Below are positions 1 through 9,076 of a DNA stretch of 64,000 bases, piece after piece (the first letter of the stretch is position 1; each line of letters opens with the position of its first letter). The notes beneath the pieces were generated by a model, which saw nothing but the letters and a program-made list of their open reading frames with translations, was not told the origin of the DNA and made no database searches. This DNA is from Lacinutrix sp. MedPE-SW. GTDB lineage: Bacteria; Bacteroidota; Bacteroidia; Flavobacteriales; Flavobacteriaceae. The position numbers and the translations under genes were made by a program. The stretch lies in NCBI RefSeq assembly GCF_001874145.1, contig NZ_MPCX01000007.1, positions 1 through 64,000 on the forward strand, in the 5' to 3' direction.

Positions 1-16
1 TTTAATATATATATAT

Positions 17-47
17 AAAACGCCATTGCATAGCAATGGCGTTTTTT
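17..47 (+). terminator. Rho-independent terminator (bidirectional)
   Basis: A 9-bp perfect stem (21-29 with 33-41, core CGCCATTGC) and a 3-nt loop are followed by six T and preceded by four A. It probably ends a transcript entering from the left edge. The following 180 bases up to the sensor kinase hold no gene that I can see. Confidence 0.8.
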
Positions 48-223
48 GTTTCTACACATTTTATATTTAAAAAATGCAATTGAGTATATATAAGGTGTTA
101 ATGAGTGAATAGGCTTTTAAAATGAGTAAAACGTGTATATTAGTACATTATGTAATGCTATTTTAAAATTTATAGTTTTATTATACGATTAAAAGTGTGT
201 AAGTTTATGTTTTACAATCTAAA

Positions 224-2392
224 ATGATAAAATATATACAAGGCATTATTTTTTTGTTAGGCTTAATTTTAAGCCCGTTTGCTGTTGCCCAAACTAAAAG
301 TAATGATGCTTCTGCAATTAAAAGTCAACAATTTACTATAAGAGGTACAGTTAAAGAAAGTGATACAAAACGACCTATTAAAAATGTAAGTATTCAAGTT
401 AATGGAGGAAAATATACTTTTACAAATACAGAAGGCGCATTTAGGGTTGAAGCAAAAATTGGCGATGAACTTATAGTAAGTCATGAAGATTTTCATACTA
501 TTTATTATACAATAGAAAAAGATGAAAATATAGATGTAGAAGTAAAGCCTAATTACGAAAGTATACAATCTAAAAAATATAGAAATAATACAACGTTTGG
601 AAGTCTTATAGATTCAGCTAAATTTTATAAAAGAAAATCTGCCGAAAAAAGCATCCAGTTTGTAAGTGAAAGTATAAAAAATAGCACATCGGCAAAAGAA
701 AACGCCGAAGCTTTTGAAACACTTGGTGATATAAATATGTACTGGAAGCAGTATGATTTAGCTATTTCAAATTATAAAATAAGCTTAAATAGTGATCAAA
801 ACAATGGCGTAAAACTAAAGCTTGCAAATGCTTATAAGGCAAATAAAGAATATCAAAATAGTTTATTGGTTATACAAGGTTTAAAATTAAGTGACTTATC
901 TAATTATCAAACTGTAGCATATTACGAAGCTTTAGGAGATACAAATAGAGCATTAAAAAAATACAATAGCTCTATAGACTTTTATAAAAAAGGATTAGAA
1001 GTAGCAAAACAGTATTTAATAAGCTCGAAAATAACAGATTTAAATTCAAAACTTGCACAAACATATAATGATAATGGAGCAAAAACAGAAGCAAAATCTT
1101 ACTACCAGAACGCATTGTCTCTTGCGGCTAAAGAAAATAAATCTCGAGCAATAAAAGAAAAAATTAAAGTAGCAGATTTTAATAACTCTAATGCAGAATA
1201 CGAAGAAGAAATAGTTTTAAGAAAAGAAGCTATACCACAAATAGAAGCTATAGAAACCGATTCTTTAATAGAGAATGAAAGCGATATTACAGTACAAAAA
1301 CAAAATTATAAAATAGGAACTGCCTATTACCTTCAAAAAGACTATAATAAAGCCATTCCTTTTTTAGAAAAAAGTGTAGAAGAAGCCAGCAAAAGAAAAG
1401 ATTTAGTAGTAGAAAAAGACGGAAACCGAAAGCTTTACGAAGTGTATAAAAGCGCAGGTGATTTTGAAAAAGCCCGAATTGCTTTTGATGAGTATGCAAA
1501 ATCTTTAGAAAAACTATACATAGAAAAAGAACAGCAAATAACACAAATAGCGCGTTTTAACAAAAATATAGCCGAAAAACAAAACCGTATTATATCTTTA
1601 GAAAACGATAGAGAATTATCGCAAAGTAAATACCAATTAACAACAGAGCGAAATAAAAATCAAAAAATTATAATTTACTCACTAGTAGGCGGTTTGCTAT
1701 TATTATCACTTGTAGCATACTTAATGTATAAATCTATAAAACAGCAAAAACTAGCAAATAATTTATTAGCATTAAAATCCTTACGAAGCCAAATGAATCC
1801 GCATTTTATATTCAATGCGTTAAACTCGGTAAATGGTTTTATAGCAATAAACGATGAGCGTACAGCAAACAAATATTTAAGTGATTTTTCTAAATTAATG
1901 CGTGCAGTATTAGAAAATAGCGAAGAAGATTTTATACCACTACAAAAAGAAATAGAACTTATAGAATTATATACAAAATTAGAACACTCTAGGTTTAAAA
2001 ATAAATTTGACTATAATATAACAGTAGACAAAGCCATAAACTTAGACCACTATAAAATACCACCAATGCTGCTTCAGCCCTATATAGAAAATGCTGTATG
2101 GCATGGTTTACGTTATAAAGAAACAAAAGGCGTATTAGATATATCTATAAAAAAAACGGGAGCAAATCAAATTACTATTTCTATAATAGATAATGGCATA
2201 GGGCGTGAAAAATCTAAAGCCTTAAAAACAGCGAACCAAAAAAAGCAAAATTCAAAAGGTATGGGCAACATAAAAAAAAGAGTGTCTATATTAAACAATA
2301 TGTATAAAGATAAAGTAGATGTTTTTATAGATAATTTTAAAAATACTGGCGATACAGGAACTAAAGTTGTTGTTACTTTAAAACGCGATTAA
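224..2392 (+). CDS. TPR-containing LytS-type sensor histidine kinase
   Basis: Membrane sensor kinase expected to phosphorylate the LytTR regulator encoded 31 bases downstream. Seen: an N-terminal signal peptide or membrane segment (about 1-22), a carboxypeptidase-regulatory-like beta-sandwich (about 36-108), a long TPR solenoid (about 140-460), one transmembrane helix (about 483-505), then a LytS/YehU His_kinase domain with phospho-acceptor His527 in MNPHFIFNALN, and a C-terminal ATPase domain with an N-box and a DNGIGREKS G-box. In this architecture the TPR part is usually periplasmic and senses an unknown signal. No cognate ligand can be read from the sequence. The family call is firm; the signal is unknown. 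Confidence 0.93.
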   Translation: MIKYIQGIIFLLGLILSPFAVAQTKSNDASAIKSQQFTIRGTVKESDTKRPIKNVSIQVNGGKYTFTNTEGAFRVEAKIGDELIVSHEDFHTIYYTIEKDENIDVEVKPNYESIQSKKYRNNTTFGSLIDSAKFYKRKSAEKSIQFVSESIKNSTSAKENAEAFETLGDINMYWKQYDLAISNYKISLNSDQNNGVKLKLANAYKANKEYQNSLLVIQGLKLSDLSNYQTVAYYEALGDTNRALKKYNSSIDFYKKGLEVAKQYLISSKITDLNSKLAQTYNDNGAKTEAKSYYQNALSLAAKENKSRAIKEKIKVADFNNSNAEYEEEIVLRKEAIPQIEAIETDSLIENESDITVQKQNYKIGTAYYLQKDYNKAIPFLEKSVEEASKRKDLVVEKDGNRKLYEVYKSAGDFEKARIAFDEYAKSLEKLYIEKEQQITQIARFNKNIAEKQNRIISLENDRELSQSKYQLTTERNKNQKIIIYSLVGGLLLLSLVAYLMYKSIKQQKLANNLLALKSLRSQMNPHFIFNALNSVNGFIAINDERTANKYLSDFSKLMRAVLENSEEDFIPLQKEIELIELYTKLEHSRFKNKFDYNITVDKAINLDHYKIPPMLLQPYIENAVWHGLRYKETKGVLDISIKKTGANQITISIIDNGIGREKSKALKTANQKKQNSKGMGNIKKRVSILNNMYKDKVDVFIDNFKNTGDTGTKVVVTLKRD

Positions 2393-2423
2393 AAGCAACA
2401 ACACACAATTTTATATTACAACC

Positions 2424-3161
2424 ATGAAACTAACCTCAATAATAGTAGAAGACGAAGAAACCAGCAGAGAAATTTTAAAAAACTATCTCAGTAAGTACTG
2501 TCCAAATGTCGAAGTCGTTGGCGAGGCATCTAATATAAACGATGGATTAGAACTTATTAGAAACAATACCTTAGATCTCGTATTTTTAGATGTCGAAATG
2601 CCTTACGGTAATGCGTTCGATTTATTAGACAAAGTAGGCGATCGGCAATTCGAAACCATATTTGTAACAGCATACAACCATTATGCAATAGATGCATTAA
2701 ATGCACATGCCTCTTACTATTTAATGAAACCCATAGCAATAGACGATTTAATAAAAGCAGTAGATTACGTTACAAAAATAAAAACCAAAGAAAACGCCTT
2801 ACAAGATCAAGTTTTAGTACCCAAAGCACCAAAAAACATAGAAGGTAAAATAACACTACCACAACAAGACGGTTTCGAAATTATAAACACAAAAGATATA
2901 CTATATTGTAAGGCAGACGATAATTATACAGAAATTTACCTAACCAACAATAAACGTAAAATAGTAAGTAAAACACTAAAGTATATAGAAGAAGCCTTAG
3001 GCGATATAAACTTTGCAAGAGTGCATAAAAGTTACCTAGTAAACGTAAACGAAATAATAAAATACGTAAAAGGAAAAGGCGGAAGCCTTATATTAACCAA
3101 CGGAAAAGAAATTATAGTATCACCATCAAAAAAAGCACAATTACTCTCTTATTTTAAATAA
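2424..3161 (+). CDS. LytTR-family response regulator
   Basis: Two-component response regulator, 245 aa. The receiver domain (about 1-120) carries the acidic pair EDEE near the N-terminus, phospho-acceptor Asp56 in LVFLDVEMP and the conserved Lys in YYLMKPI. A LytTR DNA-binding domain follows (about 140-245) with the usual DDNYTEIYL and FARVHKSYLVN signatures. It is the obvious partner of the LytS-type kinase just upstream and is co-oriented with the carbonic-anhydrase-like gene, which begins one base after its stop region. Target promoters cannot be inferred from this window. Confidence 0.95.
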   Translation: MKLTSIIVEDEETSREILKNYLSKYCPNVEVVGEASNINDGLELIRNNTLDLVFLDVEMPYGNAFDLLDKVGDRQFETIFVTAYNHYAIDALNAHASYYLMKPIAIDDLIKAVDYVTKIKTKENALQDQVLVPKAPKNIEGKITLPQQDGFEIINTKDILYCKADDNYTEIYLTNNKRKIVSKTLKYIEEALGDINFARVHKSYLVNVNEIIKYVKGKGGSLILTNGKEIIVSPSKKAQLLSYFK

Positions 3162-3162
3162 T

Positions 3163-3675
3163 ATGCCAATAATAAAACCCGTAAACAACAAAGCACCACA
3201 ATTACCAGACGATTGTTACATAGCAGAAAACGCAACAATTGTGGGAGATGTAACCGTAGGCAAACAATGCAGTATATGGTTTAATGCCGTACTTCGAGGC
3301 GATGTACATTATATAAAATTAGGAAACAAAGTAAACATTCAAGATGGAGCAGTAGTACACTGCACCTATCAAAAACACCCAACAAACATAGGCAACAACG
3401 TGTCAATAGGCCACAATGCAATAGTACACGGTTGTACAATTCATGACAATGTATTAATAGGCATGGGAAGCATAGTAATGGATAATTGTATAATAGAAAG
3501 CAATAGTATAGTAGCCGCAGGAGCAGTAGTTACACAAAACACCGTAGTAGAATCAGGAAGTATTTACGCAGGAGTACCAGCAAAAAAGGTAAAAGATATA
3601 AGTAAAGCCTTAATAAACGGAGAGATAAACCGTATTGCAGAAAACTATGTGAAATATTCCTCATGGTTTAAATAA
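3163..3675 (+). CDS. Gamma-carbonic-anhydrase-like hexapeptide protein
   Basis: Left-handed beta-helix protein of the YrdA/PaaY/CaiE (gamma-carbonic anhydrase-like) family, 170 aa, the normal length. The three metal-ligand histidines are present as His66, His84 and His89 (VVHC, IGHNAIVHGC), as is the RGDVHYIKLGNKVNIQDG stretch typical of the family. The protein should be a cytoplasmic zinc-binding trimer. Carbonic anhydrase activity is not proven for most members. The start lies directly after the response-regulator stop, so the three genes 224-3675 form one likely transcript. Confidence 0.9.
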   Translation: MPIIKPVNNKAPQLPDDCYIAENATIVGDVTVGKQCSIWFNAVLRGDVHYIKLGNKVNIQDGAVVHCTYQKHPTNIGNNVSIGHNAIVHGCTIHDNVLIGMGSIVMDNCIIESNSIVAAGAVVTQNTVVESGSIYAGVPAKKVKDISKALINGEINRIAENYVKYSSWFK

Positions 3676-3790
3676 CCTTTGGGCATTCCTTTTTACAATA
3701 AAAAAATTGTAAAAAGTCGGGCTATCCACTATATCTTTTTGCAAAAAAAAGCAAAAAGGATGCCGTTACTATCCCTAATGCGGGCAAACC
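3676..3790 (+). repeat. Structured intergenic element with two hairpins
   Basis: Two perfect A-looped hairpins lie in tandem: an 11-bp stem 3689-3699/3706-3716 (six-A loop) and an 8-bp stem 3735-3742/3751-3758 (eight-A loop). They are embedded in GC-richer flanks GGGCATTCC, CGGGCTATCC, GGATGCC and GCGGGC. The 5' flank 3682-3689 can pair with 3758-3764 with one bulged base. The layout resembles a dispersed intergenic repeat that I recall from flavobacterial genomes. Only one copy is visible here, so the repeat status is inference. Confidence 0.5.
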
Positions 3791-3847
3791 AATGTATATT
3801 AATTGTAGTTAAAAACAGGAGTTATTACAACACAGTAACAACAAACT

Positions 3848-4630
3848 TTAAAAATCTAGATGTTTAACATTAAAATTGCCACCTAAAAGCGATTGCATAA
3901 CTGCCGTATTTTTAATGTTAATGTAAAAATCATTGTTAGGGTTTTTACCAATAGAGTTTAATAAATTATATTGTTCTAAAACAGACTTAGTTTGTTTAGC
4001 CACAGCCAACCCAGAATCTATAATTTTTACATGTTTAGGTAAAAGCTTTAAAAGTATAGGCATTAAATAAGGATAATGAGTACAACCCAAAACTAAATAA
4101 TCAATATTTTTATCAAGCATAGGTTGTAAATACTTTTTAAGTAAAAACTCCATTTTAGGCGTATGTAAATCACCATTTTCAATTAGTTGCACAATACCTT
4201 CTCCAACTTGTTCAATAACCTTAATGCCATTAGTATATAAGTCTGTAGTTTTATGAAATAAAGCACTTGAAAGTGTGCCTTTAGTAGCAAGAATACCAAT
4301 AACTTTAGTTTGCGTTTGTAAGGCAGCAGGTTTTATAGCAGGTTCAATACCAATAAACGGAATATTATAAGTATTTCTTAAAATGTCTATAGCGTTAGTA
4401 GTCGCAGTATTACAAGCAATAACAATAATTTTACAATTTTTTTCTATTAAAAACTCCGTGTTTTTTATAGATAAGTCAATAATATCTTTTTTGGTTTTAG
4501 AACCATAAGGAGCATATTTACTATCAGCTAAATAAATAGTATTCTCATTTGGTAATAGCGCGTGTATTTCTTTAAAAATAGAAGTACCGCCAACACCAGA
4601 ATCAAATATACCAATCGAGTTATTTTGCAT
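3848..4630 (-). CDS. murI: Glutamate racemase
   Basis: Makes D-glutamate from L-glutamate for peptidoglycan in the cytoplasm. It is 260 aa, the normal length. Both catalytic cysteines are visible, Cys73 in ACNTAT and Cys183 in LGCTHYP, together with the N-terminal FDSGVGG loop (Asp10). It is the last gene of the minus-strand envelope block and is separated from the OmpH gene upstream by a strong terminator (4656-4682), so it probably has its own promoter. Confidence 0.97.
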   Translation of the reverse strand: MQNNSIGIFDSGVGGTSIFKEIHALLPNENTIYLADSKYAPYGSKTKKDIIDLSIKNTEFLIEKNCKIIVIACNTATTNAIDILRNTYNIPFIGIEPAIKPAALQTQTKVIGILATKGTLSSALFHKTTDLYTNGIKVIEQVGEGIVQLIENGDLHTPKMEFLLKKYLQPMLDKNIDYLVLGCTHYPYLMPILLKLLPKHVKIIDSGLAVAKQTKSVLEQYNLLNSIGKNPNNDFYINIKNTAVMQSLLGGNFNVKHLDF

Positions 4631-4655
4631 TGTGAAATTATATCAATAAAAATAC

Positions 4656-4682
4656 AAAAGCCGCCTTAAAAAGGCGGCTTTT
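4656..4682 (-). terminator. Terminator between ompH and murI
   Basis: A 12-bp perfect stem (4656-4667 with 4671-4682, core GCCGCC) with an AAA loop. Read on the minus strand it is followed by TTTTGTATTTTT. It ends the OmpH transcript. Confidence 0.85.
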
Positions 4683-4705
4683 GTTATAATAATATTTTGT
4701 AAAAA

Positions 4706-5206
4706 TTAGATGCCTAATTCTTTTTTTACATCTGCAAGTAAATCTTTACCATTAGCTGTAATTAAAGTAGCTCTATCAAATACATATTCGAAGCCTTGAG
4801 CTTTAGCTACTTTATTAATAGCATCAATAGCTTTCTTTTGTATTGGCTCTAATAAAGCAATCTCCTTTTTTTGTAATTCTTGTTGTGCGTTAGCAGCAAA
4901 CTGTTGGATACTTTGTTGGTCTGTTTGTACTTCAATTAAACGCTTTTCGTTTTCTTCTTGCGTTTTTCCAGAAGCTTCAGCTTCATATCTCTTCATTTTA
5001 TTTTGGTACTCTGTACGCATAGCTGCTAAATCTGCTTCGTAAGTTTTTCCTACTTTTTCCATTTCTGCTTGAGCAGATTTCATTTCTGGCATTAAAGAGA
5101 TTAACTCGCTTACATTAACGTGTGCAACTTTAGATTGTGCATTTGTAAAACTTGTTGCTCCAATAAATAATGCTGCTGCAATAAGTAGTGTTTTAAATTG
5201 TTTCAT
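4706..5206 (-). CDS. OmpH/Skp family periplasmic chaperone
   Basis: Secreted chaperone that holds unfolded outer-membrane proteins on their way to BamA. It is 166 aa, with a signal peptide (about 1-23, ending in TNAQ) and then the OmpH core beginning KVAHVNVSELISLMPE, with a long charged helical hairpin (about 45-120). It is the second of two adjacent OmpH genes downstream of bamA, an arrangement common in Bacteroidota. In the literature Skp-like proteins act as trimers; this is assumed here. Confidence 0.93.
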   Translation of the reverse strand: MKQFKTLLIAAALFIGATSFTNAQSKVAHVNVSELISLMPEMKSAQAEMEKVGKTYEADLAAMRTEYQNKMKRYEAEASGKTQEENEKRLIEVQTDQQSIQQFAANAQQELQKKEIALLEPIQKKAIDAINKVAKAQGFEYVFDRATLITANGKDLLADVKKELGI

Positions 5207-5236
5207 TTTTAAAATAGTATTTGTGTGTTATAGTTA

Positions 5237-6229
5237 TTAATTGTTTTCATCTTGATTTTCGTCGTCTTTAGCACGTTCTCTTTCTTCTTTTGCTTTCTTA
5301 CGATCCTCTAAGATTTTCTTTCTTTTTTCTTCTAATTCTTTTTTTCTAGCAGCTCTGTCTGCTAATTTTTTTTGTCTGCGCTCTTCTAAAATTTGTTCTC
5401 TAGTTTTAGGTTCTTCTTCTTGAGTGCTTTTATTTACTTCACCTTCATTAGGCGTTTCTTCTTCAGTATTTTTTGCTTTGTTTCTTTCGTCTAGTTTAGC
5501 TTGTCTTGCGGCTTCTCTTTCTGCTAAAATTTTAGCTCTTTTTGCTGCAGCGGCTGCTTTACGTTCTTCAACTAATTTTTCTCTCGCTGCCTTTTTTTCA
5601 TCTAGCAAACGTTGTCTTTCGTCTTTTCCTTCGTTAACTTCTACAACAACATCTTCGTCTTTAGCATTTTTAATGTCTTTTCTAGACTTAAGTTGTTTAC
5701 GTTTAGATGCTCTGGTTATGGTTCTTAATACTTGCTCGCTCATATCAAAACGTTCTGCAGAGTATAGCATAACAACATCGGCAGATTTATCAAAAACAAA
5801 ATCGTACTTTTTTGCTTTTGCAATGTCTTGTACTGCTTGAAAAATTTGATCTTGTACTGGTTGCATTAATTGCCTTTTCTGTATCATTAAATCTCCATTA
5901 GGACCAAAACGTTTTTGTTGATAATCTAATATTTCTTTTTCTTCAAAATTAATATCTTCTTCACGCTCTTCAATTAACTCTTTTGTTAATAAAGCTTTTT
6001 CTGTATTTAAAGCTTCGCGTTTATCTTTAATTTCATTAAGTCGTCCGTCTATTTCAGTTTTCCACTTTTGCACTTTGCTTTCTAATTGCGAAGTTGCTTC
6101 TGCATATTCTGGTACATTTTGTAAAATATATTCTGTATCTATATAGCCAATTCTAACACCACGTTGTGCATTAGCATTCCATGCGGTTACAGATAGTATT
6201 GTCAATAAAAAAAGAACTTTAATTTTCAT
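5237..6229 (-). CDS. OmpH/Skp family protein with long charged C-terminal extension
   Basis: Secreted OmpH-family protein, 330 aa from the ATG at 6229. This start directly precedes a classic signal peptide (MKIKVLFLLTILSVTAW); an in-frame start 36 bases further upstream would put a non-secretory tail in front. The OmpH core covers about 22-180. The rest is an extreme low-complexity coiled coil of Lys, Arg, Glu and Ala (about 190-330), roughly doubling the family's usual length. It sits between bamA and the shorter OmpH gene and should serve the same outer-membrane assembly pathway. The tail's role is unknown. Confidence 0.9.
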   Translation of the reverse strand: MKIKVLFLLTILSVTAWNANAQRGVRIGYIDTEYILQNVPEYAEATSQLESKVQKWKTEIDGRLNEIKDKREALNTEKALLTKELIEEREEDINFEEKEILDYQQKRFGPNGDLMIQKRQLMQPVQDQIFQAVQDIAKAKKYDFVFDKSADVVMLYSAERFDMSEQVLRTITRASKRKQLKSRKDIKNAKDEDVVVEVNEGKDERQRLLDEKKAAREKLVEERKAAAAAKRAKILAEREAARQAKLDERNKAKNTEEETPNEGEVNKSTQEEEPKTREQILEERRQKKLADRAARKKELEEKRKKILEDRKKAKEERERAKDDENQDENN

Positions 6230-6393
6230 CTGTTTAGTTTTTATATTTATAACGTATAAACTCAAAAATTGACAGATGATTGTCTTGTTACTGTCTTAAA
6301 TTTTGAATTAATAGTTTCAAAATAACGAATTTTAATTTTAAAAATTTTAATTCTTGAACCAAATTCTTATTGTTCACATTGAAAATATCGTGC

Positions 6394-6401
6394 CAAAAAT
6401 A
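6394..6401 (-). promoter_or_regulatory. Possible -7 box for the ompH pair
   Basis: On the minus strand this reads TATTTTTG, a match to the Bacteroidota -7 element TAnnTTTG. I do not see a clear -33 TTG at the right distance, and the leader would be about 165 bases long. Confidence 0.3.
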
Positions 6402-6427
6402 AAAATTTTAAAGAATTCTATATACTA

Positions 6428-6459
6428 AATAGCCTTTAATTATAGAATTAAAGGCTATT
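6428..6459 (-). terminator. Hairpin terminator after bamA
   Basis: A 14-bp perfect AT-rich stem (6428-6441 with 6446-6459) lies four bases past the bamA stop. The minus-strand T tract is weak (TTTAGTAT), so termination may be partial and allow some read-through into ompH. Confidence 0.6.
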
Positions 6460-6463
6460 GTTT

Positions 6464-9076
6464 TTAAAATTGTTGCCCAATTATAAAGTGGGTTTCCCAT
6501 CCATGTTTTTGTGTTTGTCCTGGTAAGGCATCAAACCCATGACCAAAATCTATACCTAATAATCCAAAGGCTGGCATAAATATTCTTATACCTAAACCTG
6601 CAGATCTTTTTAGGTTAAATGGATTGTAATCTCTAAAGTTTTCATAAGATGCTCCAGTATCTAAAAAGCCTAATGCATATATTTTAGCACTTTGTTTTAA
6701 TGTTATTGGGTATCTTAGCTCTAATGAGAACTTGTTATATATTGTACCTCCATCACTTGTTGATAGTGCTTGGTTTGGATATCCTCTTAAAGCAATTGCT
6801 TCTCTACCATCTAAGCTGTAACTTCCTAAACCATCACCACCAACAAAGAAACGTTCGAAGGGAATAATTCCTCTGTCTTGATTATACGCTCCTAAGAATC
6901 CAAATTCTATACTTGATTTAAAGACAAATTTGTCTATTAATTTAGTGTACCAATCTCCTTTAAATTTTATTTTATAGAATTCTAACCATTTAAATCGTTC
7001 TTGATCTATTTCAGATATTCTATCACTTGCTACGGCTGCTTGTCCTGCTGTGCTTGACTCATCTGCTAAGATGTCTAATTTATCTTCACGTTCTTCGTTT
7101 AAAGCTTCGTAATCTTCTCCATTAAATAAAGAATATGGTAAAGAAAATTTTGCTGTAATATTAAAGTTAGAACCACCTGTTGGGAATATTGGATCGTTAA
7201 ATGTGTTGTTTCTACTTAAACCTACTGTATAAGAAAGGTTGTTTGAGTAACCATCACCAAATGTAAATAGGCCTGTATTGTAGTTTTTTAGATTATAATG
7301 TTGAAAACTTAAGGCTTGAGATAATGTAAAATAATCATCTGGTACAGATAAACGTTTTGCTAAACCAAATGTAATTCCTGTAATATTAAAACGTCTGTCT
7401 TTATCTGCTCTACCAGTTGTAGCATCGTAAAGAAATTGTTTTGTATGTGATAATGACGAAGAAAACTGTACTGGTTTTTTACCTCCTAACCATGGCTCTG
7501 AAAATGAGAAGCTATAGGTTTGATAAAAACGACTGGCTTGTAATCTTAAAGCTAATTTTTGTCCGTCACCAGTTGGTATTGGTTTATAGGCATCACCATT
7601 AAATAAGTTTTTTATAGAAAAGTTGTTAAATGATAATCCTAAAGTACCAATAAAACCGCCACCACCGTAACCACCTTGAAGTTCAATTTGGCTAGATCCA
7701 GCTTCTACTACAGAGTATTCCATATCTATAGTACCGTCTTCTGGATTAGGGTTGTTAAAGTTTGGTGTTATTTGTTCTGCATCAAAAAATCCTAGTTGAC
7801 TAAGTTCACGAACAGTACGTACTACATTTGCTTTTCTATATAATTCGCCTGGTCTTGTTCTTATTTCTCTATAAACAACATGGTCGTTAGTTTTTACATT
7901 ACCAACTACAGATATTCTATCAAAATATACCGGTTTACCTTCGGTAATTCTAATTTCCATATCTATTACGTTATTATCTGCACTAATTTCTACTGGATTT
8001 ATTGTAGAAAATAAGTAACCATTGTCTTGATAAAGGTTTGTAATGTCGTTACCATCTGGTTTGGTTTCGTCTGCAATTCTTTTTGCTAATTCTATACCAT
8101 TATATGTATCACCTTTTTCAATACGTAATACTCTTTTTAAATAGTCGTCTGTATAAACGGTATTTCCTACAAATGAGATGTCTCCAAAGCTGTATTTTTC
8201 TCCTTCTTCAATTTTAATATTTAGAGCAATATTTTTTTTGTCGATAACTGTCATTGTATCTGCAACAACTCGCGCATCTCTATAACCAATAGATTTATAT
8301 TTATTGATTACACTTTCTAGATCTTCTTTATAATCTGCTTCAACAAATTTTGATCGTTTTAAAATACGAATTGGATTTTTTCTTTTCGTATTTTTCATTG
8401 CTTTTCTAAGCTTTTTATCGCTTAATACATTGTTTCCTTCAAAAGTAATATCTTTAATTTTTACTTTTTCTCCACGGTCTACGTATAGTAACATGTTTAC
8501 TCTAGCTTTTTCGATAGAGTCTTGAACTTCTACTGTATTTATGGTAACTTTTGTGTTTAAAAAGCCGGCTTTTCTATTTTTATTTTGAATGTAATTTTTA
8601 GTAGTAGTAATTAAATTCTCGGTAACTTTTACTCCTTTTTGAAGGTTGTTTTCCTTAATTAATGCTTCTTTTTTACTCTTTTTTACTCCTTCAATTTTTA
8701 AGGTGTTTAATTCTGGTAGATCAGAAAGTCTTATTTCTAAGTATGCAGCTCCTTCTTCAACTTTAATTAAATAAACTTCTATATCACTAAATAAATTAGA
8801 GGTCCATAGTTTTTTTACAGCATTACTTATTTCTTCTCCAGGAATAGAAATGTCTTCTCCTTTTCTAAGGCCAGAATAAGTAACAATAGTTTGTTCGCTA
8901 AAACTAGTGTTTCCTTTTACTGTAATGTCTGCTATTGTGTACGTTTTACTGTTTGCGTAAGATAGGTCTTGAGCTTGTGTAAAAAAACTAGCCATACAAA
9001 TGGCTAATATTAAGGTGTATTGTAAAATTGTTTTCAATTGTAATTGTTTAGCTAATTTGTTCACTTGTTTTCCCAA
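6464..9076 (-). CDS. bamA: Outer membrane protein assembly factor BamA
   Basis: Essential outer-membrane insertase, about 870 aa. Seen: signal peptide (hydrophobic segment ending FFTQAQ), POTRA repeats (about 45-430, each with a variant of the EIxIxGN motif such as ITVKGNTSF, ITFEGNNVL, ISFVGNTVY, ISVVGNVKT), then a surface-antigen beta-barrel ending in the aromatic F (HFIIGQQF). The start is uncertain. The longest frame begins with TTG at 9076 and overlaps uppS by 29 bases. GTG at 9064 and TTG at 9037 are alternatives, and the last gives the neatest signal peptide (residues KTILQYTLIL onward), 11 bases after the uppS stop. Operon with DUF6089 and uppS upstream and the OmpH genes downstream. 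Confidence 0.95.
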   Translation of the reverse strand: MGKQVNKLAKQLQLKTILQYTLILAICMASFFTQAQDLSYANSKTYTIADITVKGNTSFSEQTIVTYSGLRKGEDISIPGEEISNAVKKLWTSNLFSDIEVYLIKVEEGAAYLEIRLSDLPELNTLKIEGVKKSKKEALIKENNLQKGVKVTENLITTTKNYIQNKNRKAGFLNTKVTINTVEVQDSIEKARVNMLLYVDRGEKVKIKDITFEGNNVLSDKKLRKAMKNTKRKNPIRILKRSKFVEADYKEDLESVINKYKSIGYRDARVVADTMTVIDKKNIALNIKIEEGEKYSFGDISFVGNTVYTDDYLKRVLRIEKGDTYNGIELAKRIADETKPDGNDITNLYQDNGYLFSTINPVEISADNNVIDMEIRITEGKPVYFDRISVVGNVKTNDHVVYREIRTRPGELYRKANVVRTVRELSQLGFFDAEQITPNFNNPNPEDGTIDMEYSVVEAGSSQIELQGGYGGGGFIGTLGLSFNNFSIKNLFNGDAYKPIPTGDGQKLALRLQASRFYQTYSFSFSEPWLGGKKPVQFSSSLSHTKQFLYDATTGRADKDRRFNITGITFGLAKRLSVPDDYFTLSQALSFQHYNLKNYNTGLFTFGDGYSNNLSYTVGLSRNNTFNDPIFPTGGSNFNITAKFSLPYSLFNGEDYEALNEEREDKLDILADESSTAGQAAVASDRISEIDQERFKWLEFYKIKFKGDWYTKLIDKFVFKSSIEFGFLGAYNQDRGIIPFERFFVGGDGLGSYSLDGREAIALRGYPNQALSTSDGGTIYNKFSLELRYPITLKQSAKIYALGFLDTGASYENFRDYNPFNLKRSAGLGIRIFMPAFGLLGIDFGHGFDALPGQTQKHGWETHFIIGQQF

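Noticed and set aside
3679-3867. A 62-codon plus-strand frame after the carbonic-anhydrase-like gene
   Set aside because: It is read entirely through the two hairpins of the intergenic element, has no family pattern and runs into the end of murI.
5424-5840. A 138-codon plus-strand frame opposite the long OmpH gene
   Set aside because: It is the antisense of the KE-rich repeat, giving a Ser/Leu/Ala/Phe low-complexity product; it is explained by codon bias in the real gene.
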